A DNA stretch of 64,000 nt from Voacanga thouarsii (lineage: Eukaryota > Streptophyta > Magnoliopsida > Gentianales > Apocynaceae). Below are positions 37,985 to 49,601 of this stretch, piece by piece. The notes below the pieces were generated by a model. It made no database searches. It was not told where the DNA came from and saw only the letters and a program-made list of their open reading frames with translations. The stretch lies in NCBI GenBank assembly GCA_026120185.1, contig JANUWF010001110.1, positions 1,465,001 to 1,529,000 of the forward strand, given 5' to 3'. Each line of letters starts with the position of its first letter. The first letter of the stretch is position 1. The position numbers and the translations under genes were made by a program.

Positions 37985-40569
37985 CAATTCTCCTGTTATG
38001 TCTCGTTTGATGACAATTTCCACACCCTTGGAGGAGACCCTTCATTTCGGTAGTCCATATCGCCTCAAAGACGTATGACGCCTTCGCCCGAGTCTATTAT
38101 CTTTAAGTGCTAATACGTAGCCCTCCAACAAAAAATCAGCATTATGCCAGGAATGCTCATTACTAAGAGGATAGAAATCATGGTTGTAAGTTGCAACGTT
38201 TTTTTTCCATAGAATAAATAGGCAAAACAAAATCAAAAGGTTGCCAGCTACGGTGTCAACCGACTGCAAATACTTGCGTGGACAGCAATCCAAAGATATT
38301 CCATTTCGTACATGTACAATCTCATGAAGTCATTTTCACCGTAAAAACATTGTTACCTTTTCCTGCAGCACTTGTCTGTGTTTTTACACTGAAAATTCCA
38401 GCCCTTTCATTTTATTGCACAACTCTAAAAGTTCTAACCTCTTGTGAAGCTGCCTGAAATGCCTTCTATATCAGGTGAGGAAATGATTTGTTATAGTGAG
38501 TAGCCTCAGTCCGATGTAGGTTAAAGTACTCGATGATCTTTGTAAATGCTGTATCAACCAGTTCTTTAATTGGTAATGCCTGTATTTTTTTAAAAAATAC
38601 TATTCAATGATTCAGACAAATTCGTAGTCATACAACCGTATCGATTTCTACCATCCTGTGAAAATGACCACTTTTTGAAGTCAATCTGCATCAACCAGTT
38701 GTATGCCTCTTGATTGTATTCTCTTATTTCATTCATTACAGATTCGAACTTGGACTTCTTCCTCTCAATTCTGATCTTGTACATCAACCTCTTCAACTTG
38801 GTATTCTTGAATGTTATATTAAAATTGGCAAGAATGTGACGTAAACAATACATGTGGACTCCTATTGGCCCAATCCATCCAGATTGTCTCCTCATAGCAG
38901 ATAAAATGCTTGGGTGCCTATCAGATACAACACAAACATGCCTTTCACACACCATATGATTCTGGACTAGTCTAAAACACTATCCCCAACTATCTATTGA
39001 TTCAGCATCAACAACCGCAAAAGCCAGGGGAAACACGTGATTGTTAGCATCCTAAGTGCTTGCGATCAATAGAACACGTCTATAAGCCCCACTTAAATGG
39101 GTGTCGTCAATTGATATTACTGGACGACAATGCCTAAATCCCTCGATCGATTATTTGAAAGCCCAAAATACATAGCTGAATATTTTGGTATCTCTTGCAC
39201 TGATGTCGTGGTGTTTCCAGTGCATAATTGTTCCAAGATTTGAATCATATAATGCCAACATGTAGCTAGGTAGTGTAGAAAACCATGTATCATATAAAAT
39301 CTCAATAGTCGCTTTCTTGGCATACCAGCCCTTCCGGTAAGAACATCTAGTCTGGAATTTATCATGAACAACTTGCAATATAGTGCTGATATGTGTCTTG
39401 GGGTTATCTCTGATGAGGTGTAATACATGCTGTGCAATAAATTTGATAGACAAATTTCTGTTATTGTTGTTTATAACCCTTTGGAGACATGTGTGCTCGT
39501 CATCCTAAACCGATGCTTCCCACTGTCCAGTGCTAGCCTTCTTAATGATCTGCATATACCAAGCGTATGGATTTGTTTCCGTGTTATTCTTGCAAAAAGT
39601 AGTCCAAACTACGCTCTTGCTCTTGATAACCGTGAATTCGCATCCCTTCCTTACATGTCACATTCAAATGGCATGAACTGCTTGTGACTTATCCTAAAAA
39701 TGCATTTTATGCCTTAACTCCCAATTCTCTTCTAACCATTTATCAACACGCAGGTCATCTCCGGCATTGAAAAAGTCACCGTCAGGTACGGCCATACCAA
39801 TATCTTGAAAACTGTTGTATGAGAGCATATTTGTTCGCAAGACTGATATGTGTTATACTGCTACTGGTGAACCCCGAATTGTCATGTCCTATATGTCTAT
39901 ATCATCATTGTCACTGTCAGAATTGCTACCATCATCACCATTATAAGCGAATTATGCTGCATATCTACGTTCCCCCTCAGAATTGGGAGATCCATCGATG
40001 TTAGAAGTTGGTCCTAGTGAGTCTATGACTACTGTCCCATTAATTATTGGTTGCTATGTTGATCTTGTTTCGTTCGGATTAGGTGGGTTTAGCACAGGAC
40101 CAACAATTTGGGCTAGTGTTGGGTTTTGAAATGCTGTTGTTTACAATTCATCTTATCGGAGTAGCAAATCAGTGTAACTGGTCCTAACAGTAGGCGGGTG
40201 TTGCGCTGTGAATGAAGTTGACGCGGTGGCAATATATCTGTAGGTACATTGTTCTCTTCCGTAAGGAATTGTTGGGATGTTGTATAGCACATTTAAAATA
40301 GGATTTGCCTTTATGTAAATATGTACGCCACTATCCTTGAAAATATGGTGCAAACTCCAGATGTGTTCCATAGCAGCATCATCCTGCAGTACAATTAACC
40401 CCCAATGAACCATTGAACCGTATACCCAAAGATATCTCATTGATATCTCCAGTGTAACTGTTGTGCTATTAGTTCCTATGTATGAATGGAATTTCTCGAT
40501 ACGTTGTATTTTTAGCGTCTTTCGACACGGGCCATTAAATCTTATTGAACCAGCTTCGTAGGATATCAC
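37985..40569 (-). pseudogene. MULE transposase (mudrA-like), decayed
   Basis: Reads leftward. The N-terminal region (40569-40153) starts MISYEAGSIRF. A DNA-binding-like region follows (about 39690-39480). Next come the MULE N-terminal helical part (39453-39151, SYRKGWYAKKATIE) and the catalytic domain: SIDDTHLSGAYRRVLLI near 39100, HVFPLAFAVVDAESIDSWG near 39010, and VVSDRHPSILSAMRRQSGW near 38920. Then MTTNLSESLNSIF ends one clean frame (38955-38590). The C-terminal part (about 38290-37985) holds SWIM-like remnants, an RRLGRRR-type basic stretch and a zinc-knuckle-like CGNCHQTRHNRR after a frameshift. In-frame stops within the catalytic domain (about 39060 and 38980) make it a pseudogene. 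MULE transposases cut and paste DNA in the nucleus. Confidence 0.88.
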
Positions 40570-40694
40570 GCAATCTAAAAAAAATATATAGAGCTAATGG
40601 TGATTCAAAAGATATAGCTATTTAGTGAGTAACAATAGGAGTACAGAAGAATAAATATGGTTTTTGAATGACGAAATGAGGTGAAAGACTACAA

Positions 40695-40703
40695 TTTTTA
40701 TAG
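40695..40703 (-). promoter_or_regulatory. Candidate TATA box for the MULE transposase
   Basis: On the minus strand this reads CTATAAAAA, about 130 bp upstream of the first recognisable transposase codons at 40569. Position and sequence fit a plant TATA box; there is no other evidence. A second TATA-like CTATAAATAG on the same strand lies near 41618. Confidence 0.35.
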
Positions 40704-41174
40704 ACACAAAGGACGGTGTTTTGTCAAATTCCAACCACGAAACAACTGAAAAGCCACATAATGCGGGAAATCTGCGTAGTTGGACGCATTCGTATAATAC
40801 GTCATAATGCAACGTGTACTAGAGAACACATTTACTAAATGCGTCATACTATAAAGTGTTCTGGTGAATGTGTTTCATAAATGTGTCATACTTTAAAGTT
40901 TAATACAAGACACATTTAATAAATGTGTCCTGCTATAAGTGTTATGAATAACGTATTTAATAAATACGTCCTACTTTAAAGTGTAATAGAGGACACATTT
41001 ATTAAATGAGTCCTCCTATAAAGTGTTATGGATAACACGCTTAATAAATGCGTCCTACTGTAAAGTGTATTTAAGGATGCATTTAATAAATGCGTTGTCC
41101 TGTGCATCAAATCCATGCACGAGCATCTTGTAAAGCCATAAACAATGGGAGTCATATCTGTTTTAGTACAACAG

Positions 41175-41480
41175 GAAGATGCATTTGTGAAATGTGTCCT
41201 CTATCTCTTAGTGGAAAAAAATTCAACCTGTTTAACAACAGTTAAGGCTTTTGAACAGTGCCTGAAGGTTACCACCAAGACTAATTGCAATGGCACATAC
41301 AAGAGAGCACTTATAAGAGATCTGGTAAGGGCTCATTTGCATGTGTCATTGCACTTAGTCTTAGTGGTGACCCTTAAGCATTGTTCAAAAGTCTCACCTG
41401 AAGGAGACTAGGTTGAATTTTTTTTTTTTCTCATAAGAGTTAGAGAACGCATTACATATGATGCTTGAACAAGGTGAATT
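41175..41480. repeat. Long imperfect palindrome, arms ~105-150 bp
   Basis: The arm 41214-41323 is the imperfect reverse complement of 41329-41430. Corresponding phrases are AAATTCAACCT with AGGTTGAATTT, GGCTTTTGAACAGTGC with GCATTGTTCAAAAGTC, and CCACCAAGACTAA with TTAGTCTTAGTGG. Weaker pairing extends to about 41175 and 41480. The loop is only a few bases near 41325. Any open frame through it is incidental. Confidence 0.8.
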
Positions 41481-41688
41481 ATTAAACAATAACCTTACCT
41501 TTGCCTCCCAAGCAAAATTCTTGACAACAATTCAACACTAAACCAACAAGAGTTAGAAGAGTAGCAAAAGGACGCATTTTACATGTCTATGAGTGCCATT
41601 TACCATCTATTTATAGACAGGATGCATGACATAGGATGCATTAATATAAGGCATCCTATATTTAGGACGTATTACATAAATGCACCCT

Positions 41689-41750
41689 ATGTCATATATC
41701 TGACACAATGGTAATGTGTTACGCATTACCATTGTGTCAATATATGACAT
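41689..41750. repeat. Perfect-stem hairpin in the MULE array
   Basis: TGACACAATGGTAATG (41701-41716) and its exact reverse complement (41724-41739) are separated by 7 bp. With one unpaired base the stem extends outward through ATGTCATATAT / ATATATGACAT to 41689-41750. Confidence 0.9.
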
Positions 41751-42249
41751 AAGACGCATTAGTTTAATGCGTCATCATTCTTAGAACGCATTACATAAAT
41801 ACGTCAGACATCTAGGACACATTATACACCAGATATTTATAAAATAAGAAGAATTAATTTAATGCGTCATAATTCTTAGAACGCATTACATGAATGTGTC
41901 ATAAATCTAAGACGCATAATTTACTAGATATGTATGACCTAGGATGTATTACTTTAATGCGTTATATTGTAGAATACATTAGATGAATGCTTCCTAGGAC
42001 TACAATAGATATCTAATGAAATATCATCCTCAGTACGTGTCAACACCGTAATACTTCATTTTTTAAGGCTATGTTGGGTTTATTCTCTTGTCATGATGGT
42101 AGCGTTGATTTTTTTTTTGAACAATTTAGACTTAGTTACTTATTAACAGATATTTGAGCATAGTTACTTGTTATCAAATTGCACAGATAGATACCAGTTG
42201 CAAGAAAAAATATACTGCTAATAACAAAATAATGTACAAAAGTGTAACA

Positions 42250-44276
42250 TCTCAGTAAAATCAGAATATCTAAGTCCCGCATCGTGGCCGCCAAATGGTG
42301 CGCTTGGATCTAACTCGAATCGAATGTGTCTCATGCGATGACCTAATAGCATCTGATGCAGCTACGAATTCCTATATGACTCCTTTTGGGCCCTAGGTAG
42401 GAATGTCATCTGCCTCTACCTCTGCAATGGGAGAGACGCAACTAGTCTAAAAAATCTAATCACCTAGCATCCGCGGGGAATCTGCATCGTGCTTGGGATC
42501 ATGTAAACTAGATGGTCTCGCCTCAAAATCCATAGGAGACTGTGATGAGAGTAAAAGCAAGATAGGCAAATCAGCACCTCCCTCAAAAGGCATCTCCGAT
42601 TGGGCAATACCCCTGCCGACACGACGTCGTCTCCCTCCTCGACGTTGTCCTGAAATGGTCTATCCATCAATCTTAGCTCAGGGTCCTCTCTGAACTACTT
42701 GCTCTAGGATCTCAAATATATTAGCATCCTGAATGGGACATCTCTCAATGTATGTAAAGTCAACTCCAGCCGCACTAAGAGAAAGAGCGCACGGGTCTAT
42801 GATAAGCTTGAACGTTGCTCTAGAACGAGAATCAGCCTCACGCATAGCAGCAGTAGCAATATTAATACCTCTATGAAGACCGTTGCAGTAGTCATGCACA
42901 ACAAAATGTGTCAAAATATAAGAATGTAACTTTTGTATGAGCCCAGGAAAAAAAAATACTAAAGTAAAAAACTCACTATAGCTGCAGCCCCCGAACTAGC
43001 CCCTTAGTAACCTGCAACCTCGATATTCATTGGTGACGGGTTACCAATCCGCCACCTAGTCCTAAGTCGGAATTAGGACATGTATCTTAACTGCACTCCA
43101 TCTCCTGGCACATAATCTACAATAGTCAGACGGCGCGAACCCCACATGGCTATAAGAGAAAAATGATGTTAGAACCAATCAGTCGTGTGGTTTTCCCTAG
43201 TTCTAGTCGTGTGCAGGTTAGCGTAGTAATCACAGCCATCTAGAATAGACTGTAACATACCAAACTAGCGTAGCACGTGAGCAGTGACGTCCCAACAAAT
43301 AAGCGGAGTCCATGATCTCCAAATATCGGAACCCTCCATATAGCAAACCGACAAGAACTCCAACGCTATCTCATTATAAAGGCGCCATATAAACTGACAT
43401 AATTGATCATATTATTAAGGATTGTAATGATAAAAAAAGAAGTAATTATTTGTAGACATTATTAATATCGCGAATACATACATGAGACTCCCATATGAAG
43501 TCCAACTGGTCCCTGTAAGTAAGCAAGATGTGTGTGGGAATCCGCTGAAGACACAATCGCACGTCCCATCTTGCATCGTATGCTGTAAGGGGAACTAACT
43601 GTCTCGGCTGAATCCTATCAAGGCACAGGACGGGAATATGCTCTCAAACCCATAACTATAAATACAAAATACAAGTTCATTAGGGGAAAAAAAAAAACCC
43701 TCATAGCTACACTCTTACACCTTTACGAACACAGAAAAAAGATTAACAACCAGAAGTAAGACCATGGGACCACAAATCTCTCTCGCGCCAGGATCGGTCG
43801 CATCGCATAGATATCTGTACATCCACGCTAACACCACACTGCCCCAACTAAGTCAACCGTAATAAGATAAATCCTCTAGGAATGGCAGATAATGCAAGGG
43901 AATTAGGTGGCTTGATTTATCTGACAAAATCAAGCCACCAAAAAGAAGAAGAAGTAATCCATGCACCCACTGCTAAACATGAACCTCCGAGGCATCATCT
44001 GGAAGGATAAGTGATAGGTATGCCTCCAAAGCCAACTTCACCAGTCGGTTACCCCTGAACTGATCATCTCGAGGCCGGAAACCAAGAAGTCTGTATATCA
44101 TATCACTCCAAACTGCTTGAGGATGCCCGTACACGTTTCTGATGGCAGGGTCGCCATCAACCCTAAGCCCCCACAATATGGTGACATCTCCTAACGTTAC
44201 AGTAGCCTCTCTCACCTGTAGATGGAATGTAGGTGTCTTGGGATGGCATCTTGACGGGCAGAGAAATAGGGGAGCA
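42250..44276 (-). pseudogene. Plant-mobile-domain (PMD, MAIN-like) protein gene, broken
   Basis: Reads leftward. The first frame (44284-43973) has TPTFHLQVREATVTLGDV, the N-terminal PMD signature, then ILWGLRVDGDPA. The next stretch (about 43970-43740) continues with GGLILSDKSSHLIPLHYLPF and SWGSVVLAWMYRYLCDA. Further right-to-left, about 43640-43500 and 43400-43000 hold later PMD pieces, including a DVTAHVLR-FGM region with a stop. A tail at 42914-42678 (HDYCNGLHRGINIATAAMRE) is followed by an Arg-rich stretch. Introns may account for some breaks, but stops inside conserved blocks (about 43975, 43862) show decay. PMD proteins are found alone in plants (MAIN family) and associated with MULEs and gypsy elements. 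The 5' end is cut by the Copia-3 LTR at 44277. Confidence 0.82.
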
Positions 44277-46293
44277 TGCTTCAATGGGGAAAAACAGGGG
44301 AAAAAAAAAACACAAGCCTTAAAGGCCGCACGGAAGCATAAAGATCATACATTTGCGCACTTTAAACCTACTAGGATGAGTAGGAGTGGATTGAACGATA
44401 GGAATCGTTTCGCCTTGCCTACTTGAAGAAGCTTCCGGTTGATAACCCGCTAGCCTCCTACTTCACCTTATTTGCATGAACGCCAAGCTTTTCAACTCTC
44501 AGAATATTCCACTACCCAACTTCTAGTCGGTGAACGCAATAGTGAAAAAGAACAGTCTCAAATCTCCTTGGTTCTCTTGCTATTGGTTAGCAAAGCTCCA
44601 ACGAGGAAAAAAAAGGGTGAGGAGATGTGAGAGAGAGAGAGCTGCGTGAGAGCCTCTAGTTGTTAGGGAGATTAGGGTTTTTCCTTTTTCCAAAGACTTG
44701 TTTATTGGTCAGCGAAAACTAGGTCTCCAATTATCTGATAAACATATCCCCGGGATATCAAATTTTAAATATCCGGATGTTATCCTGAAAATAAGTTTGG
44801 CTAAACCCTAAACTCATCTAAACCATATCTGGAAGAAACCCTACGGTCCAAGCTATTGGGCCGAAATCATATTTATTATTTTTCTTGGACCAAAAAGGCC
44901 CAAAATAATAAATATTAATTATTTATTTTCTGGGCTTATAGAAATAACCCAATAAATAATTAATGAGCCCAAATTAACCAAAATAATTAGACTTTAATTA
45001 TTTATTTCTTGGGCATATATAAATAACCCAATAAATAATTAAGTATTAATTATTCTCCCCTTAGTTTAAGCCCAGGTTAATTTTCTAATTATTCAAACTG
45101 AGCCTAGGCCCTGAATAATTAGTTAACTAATTAAACCAGATAATTAATTTCTCTCAACTCCTATTTTTATTTTATTTATTTATTTATTTATTTTATTCCA
45201 GTCTAAAAATAAACTAGACATCCTGAATAAAATAAAGCAAAATAAAATAAAATAAAATCCTTTTGAATTGAGACCAATTCCTCAACTCAAAATTAATTAG
45301 GATTTACGGGCTATTCCGATGACCAAAAAGACACATCGCATTGGCTGCTAAAATGACCAAAATACCCCTGCTATATAAATAGCTGTATTTTGCATTTTAG
45401 ATATTTCCTAATATCACCATAAGGAAATATTAACCCCAAGGACAATACTGCATTAGCAAAGTCTCCGACCTGCAGGTGAAATGACTAAAATACTCCTCTA
45501 CACATCGCCGTATATTTAGAGAGGAAGAAGTATACTAACACCCCTCTAAATGATATCTACCATCCTTAGGCTTCTAGTCCAATGATCCACGACTTCCTGG
45601 AGTGTTTCCACTTTTCAGGAGAGCTACCCTAAAGCAAACATCCAAGTCATGTTTCCCAAGGCCCTGAATATTTAGATCATTCGGACAACCACAATGGGCG
45701 ATTTAGTGTAGAAACTATCTTGTACAAGTCTGTCTTAATTAACTAGTCACACATACCCAACATGCAAGTATATTAGCCCTACGATAGAACCTCAACTATA
45801 GCAAATCAAAGTATATGCTTCCAGCTTCGCCATACCACCAACTCATACTCAAGTCATAGAGTACTAGTCCACCTGTAGCGGTAGTAGTCCAGGTTTCTAT
45901 CATATAGTACTTTTTAGAAACCACTACTACAGGTCCTATCCTATGTATTCGAAATACGCTTATGTCATGAAGTGAGTAGACTACTTACTGGCTAAAGGTA
46001 AGCCATTCCCCATTTGGAATTCATAACGTAATAACCTAAACATGATGAAATTCCCAGTCCCATCAATAGGTTAAGAATAAATGTTTATGTGATAAATAAC
46101 TCGAGATCCATACCTTACTATGAAAGACCATCATTCACATGGATCACTTATTTAAACACAATGGGACTGTTCCAATTGAAAATTGTGCACAAACAAAAAG
46201 TAAATTCACAACTAATTTCTGAAAATAAATTTTTTTATTAAAATATTCGATTTTACATCAGAAACCTAGTCTAAGAGGACATACAATCCAACA
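44277..46293 (-). repeat. Copia-3 LTR, copy A (3' LTR of a minus-strand element)
   Basis: About 2,017 bp. It matches 60903-62927 nearly end to end. On the minus strand it starts TGTTGGATTGTATG directly after a purine-rich GCAAGTGAGAGA (46294 onward). Its other edge is placed at TGCTTCAATGG (44277), where similarity to copy B begins and the PMD gene stops. The edge could be off by up to about 30 bp because both copies share GAGCA just outside it. It includes an (ATTTT)-type low-complexity run (45163-45262) and a short (GA)n. Confidence 0.82.
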
Positions 46294-46315
46294 ATCTCTC
46301 ACTTGCACTCTAAGA

Positions 46316-49300
46316 CTAGGTAAGGCCATAGGTGCCCACCCCTATGGCGTCTAAGTGTCTCTTGAAGACTCTCTCAGCTAAAGGCTTGGTGAATGGATCT
46401 GCTAGATTGTTTTCTGAGGCAATATGTTCCACCACGACTTCCCGTCTCTGGATGAAATCCCAGATCAGGTGGTACTTCCTCTCGATGTGTTTCCCCTTCT
46501 TGTGGTTTCGAGGTTCCTTAGATTGCGATACTGCTCTAGTGTTGTCACAATACATCACAATCGGCCTGTTCATATGAGATACGACTCCAAGTTCTGTAAG
46601 GAACTTCCAGAGCCAAACTGCTTCCTTGGATGCCTCCGAAGGTGCCACATACTCAGCTTCCATGGTTAAGTCAGCAATACAAGATTACTTGATACTCCTC
46701 CATGAAATTGCTCATCCAGACAAGGTGAAGATATATCCACTAGTGGATTTTCTCTCATCGTTATTCGCCTGGAAGTCTGAGTCTGTGTATCCTGTTGGAA
46801 CCAAATCATCAGCCCTATAAACCAGCATATAATCTCTCGTTCCCTTGAGGTACTTGAGAATATGCTTTATAACTTGCCAATGAACCTACCCAGGGTTTGA
46901 CTGATATATGCTAACAGCATGGCGTACATGAGACTTCCCACAGCCGAAGCGTAGGGAATCCTACTCATTCTGTCATTTTCTTCTTGAGACTTAGGACAGT
47001 CCTTTGAAGAAAATGACAACCCATGTCCGCAAGGGATTAGAGCTCCCTTGCATGAGTCTATACTGTACTTGGCTAGCATCTTGTCAATATATGTTGCTTA
47101 GGATAACCCAAACATTCTCTACTTCCTATTTCTAAGAAGCCTAATTACGAGAATGTAGCAAGCTTCTCCCAAGTCCTTCATATTGAATTGACTAGATAGC
47201 TAAACCTTTATAGACGACAATGTCCCTACATCATTTTCAATAAGTAGAATATCATCCACATACATGACAAGAAAAATCATATTAATGCCTTCAAGTTTCC
47301 TGTACATACATGGTTCATCTTCATTTTGAATAAAATCATAAGACTTTACAGTCTCATCAAAACGAATGTTCCATGCTCTCGATGCCTGCTTAAGTCCATT
47401 AATGGACTTCTTAAGCTTACAAACCATAAGTTCCTGGCCTTCAGCAATGAAGCCTTCCGATTGGGACATATAGATGTCTTCGCTAAGATGGCCATTTAAG
47501 AATGTCGTGTTAACATCCATTTACCATATCTCGTAGTCATAGTGACATGCGATGGCAAGGAGGATTCAGATGGATTTAAGCATGGCTACCGGGGAAAAGG
47601 TTTCCTCATAGTCGATTTCCTCTTTCTGAGTATACCCTTTTGCCACAAGCCTAGCTTTGAAGGTTTCTACCTTCCCATCCACTCCTCTCTTTCTCTTGTA
47701 TACCCACTTGCACCCAATGGGTTTTATCCCTTTAGGTGAAGCTACAAGATCCCAAACCTGATTGAGATACATAGACTCAATCTCAGCTTTCATTGCTTCA
47801 TGCCACAAATTTGCATCGGCATCAGCAATAGCCTCCTCGTATCTAGTGGGGTCATATTCCTGATAGTCGGAGACTAGCTCAAAGGCTTCTCCAGTCCATC
47901 TATCCGGAACCCTAGACACTCTCCCACTACGACGAGGCTCCATTTGCACAGGCTCTTGAGGCTGTGTCTCTTCTTGTTCCACAATCGGGTAAGAAAAAGT
48001 TTATTCCGTAGATAACTTCTCCTCAAGTTCCAACCTTGTTGAACCTTCAGTGGAAGTACTTTGATCATCTTCCAAGTATCTAGCATTGGTACTGACTAGT
48101 ACCTTCTGCTCCTTAAGATGATAAAAGTAACCTCCTTTTATCCCTTTTGGAAACCCAACAAAATAGCATAATTCTGATCTCGGTTTCAACTTGTCTCTCT
48201 TGATCAGTACATAAGTTGGACAACCCCAAATCTTGAGATGATTCAGACTTGGCTTACGCCCAGTCCACATCTCATAGGGAGTCCTAGGTACTACTTAGAA
48301 GGCACCAAGTTTAGAATATATACCGCTGTCTCCAGGGTATATCCCAAAAACAACACTGGAAGAGTAGCATGAGACATCATGCTTCGGACCATTTCCATCA
48401 ACGTCCTATTCCTTCTCTCAGCTACTCTGTTCTGCTGGGGTGTTCCCAGCGCAGAGAGTTGGGATATTATCCCATGAAGTACTATGTAGTCCTTGAATTC
48501 ACCTAGGAGGTACTCTCCACCACGATCCGATCGTAAGGTTTTGATTAATTTACCTGTCCGACGCTCCACTTCAGCCTTAAACTACTTGAACTTGTCAAAA
48601 TAGTCAGACTTGCGTCTCATTAGGTAAATGTAACCATACCTTGTACAATCATCCGTGAAAATGATGAAGTACTCAAAACCTCCTCTAGCTGGTGTAGACA
48701 ATGGACCACACACATCAGTGTGAACAAGACTCAACACCTCATTGGCTCTATCCGCTTTTGGTGTAAATGACCTTCTGATCATCTTTCCCATCAGGCAAGA
48801 TTCACACTGAGGCCAACTTTCCAATCTCAATAAGCCCAAAGGCCCATCATGGATTAGCCTCTAAATCCCGATTAAGTTAATATGACTCAACCTTAGATGC
48901 CAAATGTATGAATCACTGATATTGGTCTTTCTCTTCTTAGTTAAAGGTTCAGACTGAGCGTTATTTGATTGGTTGTTAATAGGATTTAAAAAGAATAGAT
49001 TTCTATACATGTGCCCAGTACATAAAATTTCTTCATCTCTACTGATAGAAATACCAGAATGGAAAGATACAGAATATCCTTGATTTATAAGTTTTGCAAC
49101 TGAAATCAAATTCTGACGAAATCCAGGTACATATAAAATATCTTTTAAAACCATTATTTTATTACAATAAAAAATAATATCCAGCTCTCCCACTGCAAGG
49201 GCCCAGACTTATGCTTCATTATCCACTCGTAGCTTATGTTTGCCCTTCTTAAGTCTTCTAATCTTTCTAAACCCCTGCAAGGAGTTACAGATATGATCAG

Positions 49301-49502
49301 TGGCTCCTGAATCAACAATCCAAGTAGAAGTTGATCCTACCATTGATATAGACTCTAGATAAAAAACATTAACTGTGTGGTTTTTCTTGGCTTGAAGATC
49401 TGGACACTCCTTTTTCCAGTGTTCCGTCTTTCCACATTTGATGCACTTGCCCTTTGGATTGTCCTTGGGCTGGGTCTTGGGCTGGGCTTCTGCATATGAC
49501 AT
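46316..49502 (-). pseudogene. Copia-3 copy A: protease to RNase H, decayed
   Basis: Reads leftward from 49502. Zinc knuckle CIKCGKTEHWKKEC (about 49448-49404); protease DSGATDHIC (about 49319-49293); GAG-pre-integrase region with ILYVPGFRQNLISVAKL (49193-48861); integrase with CESCLMGK, HTDVCGPL and LRSDRGGEYL (48839-48291), then WTGRKPSLNHLKIWGCP; RT from 47982 with KARLVAKGYTQ and YVDD at 47262-47251; RNase H to the stop at 46316. Stops separate most domains. Next to ATGCTAAC at 46908-46915, 37 bp present in copy B (63549-63585) are missing, deleting the conserved TRPDI part and shifting the frame. Upstream gag and a 5' LTR do not follow in this orientation; at about 49500 the sequence switches to gag on the other strand. 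Confidence 0.9.
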
Positions 49503-49601
49503 TAGTCAATCATTGGCTACTATGTTCGCAGACAAGAGCCGGCCCGCAAGGCAGGAGGCTCTTCGAACAAAAATAAACACTAAGATGGCTGAGGGAGCAT
49601 C
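49497..49601 (+). pseudogene. Copia gag fragment, left half (inverted relative to copy A)
   Basis: On the plus strand this reads DISQSLATMFADK, RPARQEAL and TKMAEGAS, a mid-gag copia sequence. It stops at the gypsy insertion and continues at 60625. Its neighbour on the left is copia coding for the opposite strand, so the junction at about 49500 is a rearrangement. The first 80 or so gag residues expected upstream are missing. The last five bases, GCATC, are the gypsy target duplication. Confidence 0.8.

Larger units (their letters stand above)
40780..42050. repeat. Large GACGCATT/AATGCGTC motif array
   Basis: Dozens of degenerate copies of a GCATTTAATAAATGCGTCCT-type unit. Between about 40850 and 41095 they form a tandem series of roughly 43-bp units with a GCATTTAATAAATGC palindrome and a TAAAGTGT spacer. 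From 41560 to 42000 they continue in looser arrangement. The array lies between the transposase and the PMD gene and encloses the palindrome below. Confidence 0.8.

Noticed and set aside
41145..41411. 88-codon frame in the MULE array
   Set aside because: It lies across the long palindrome and has no recognisable domain; structure explains it better than coding.
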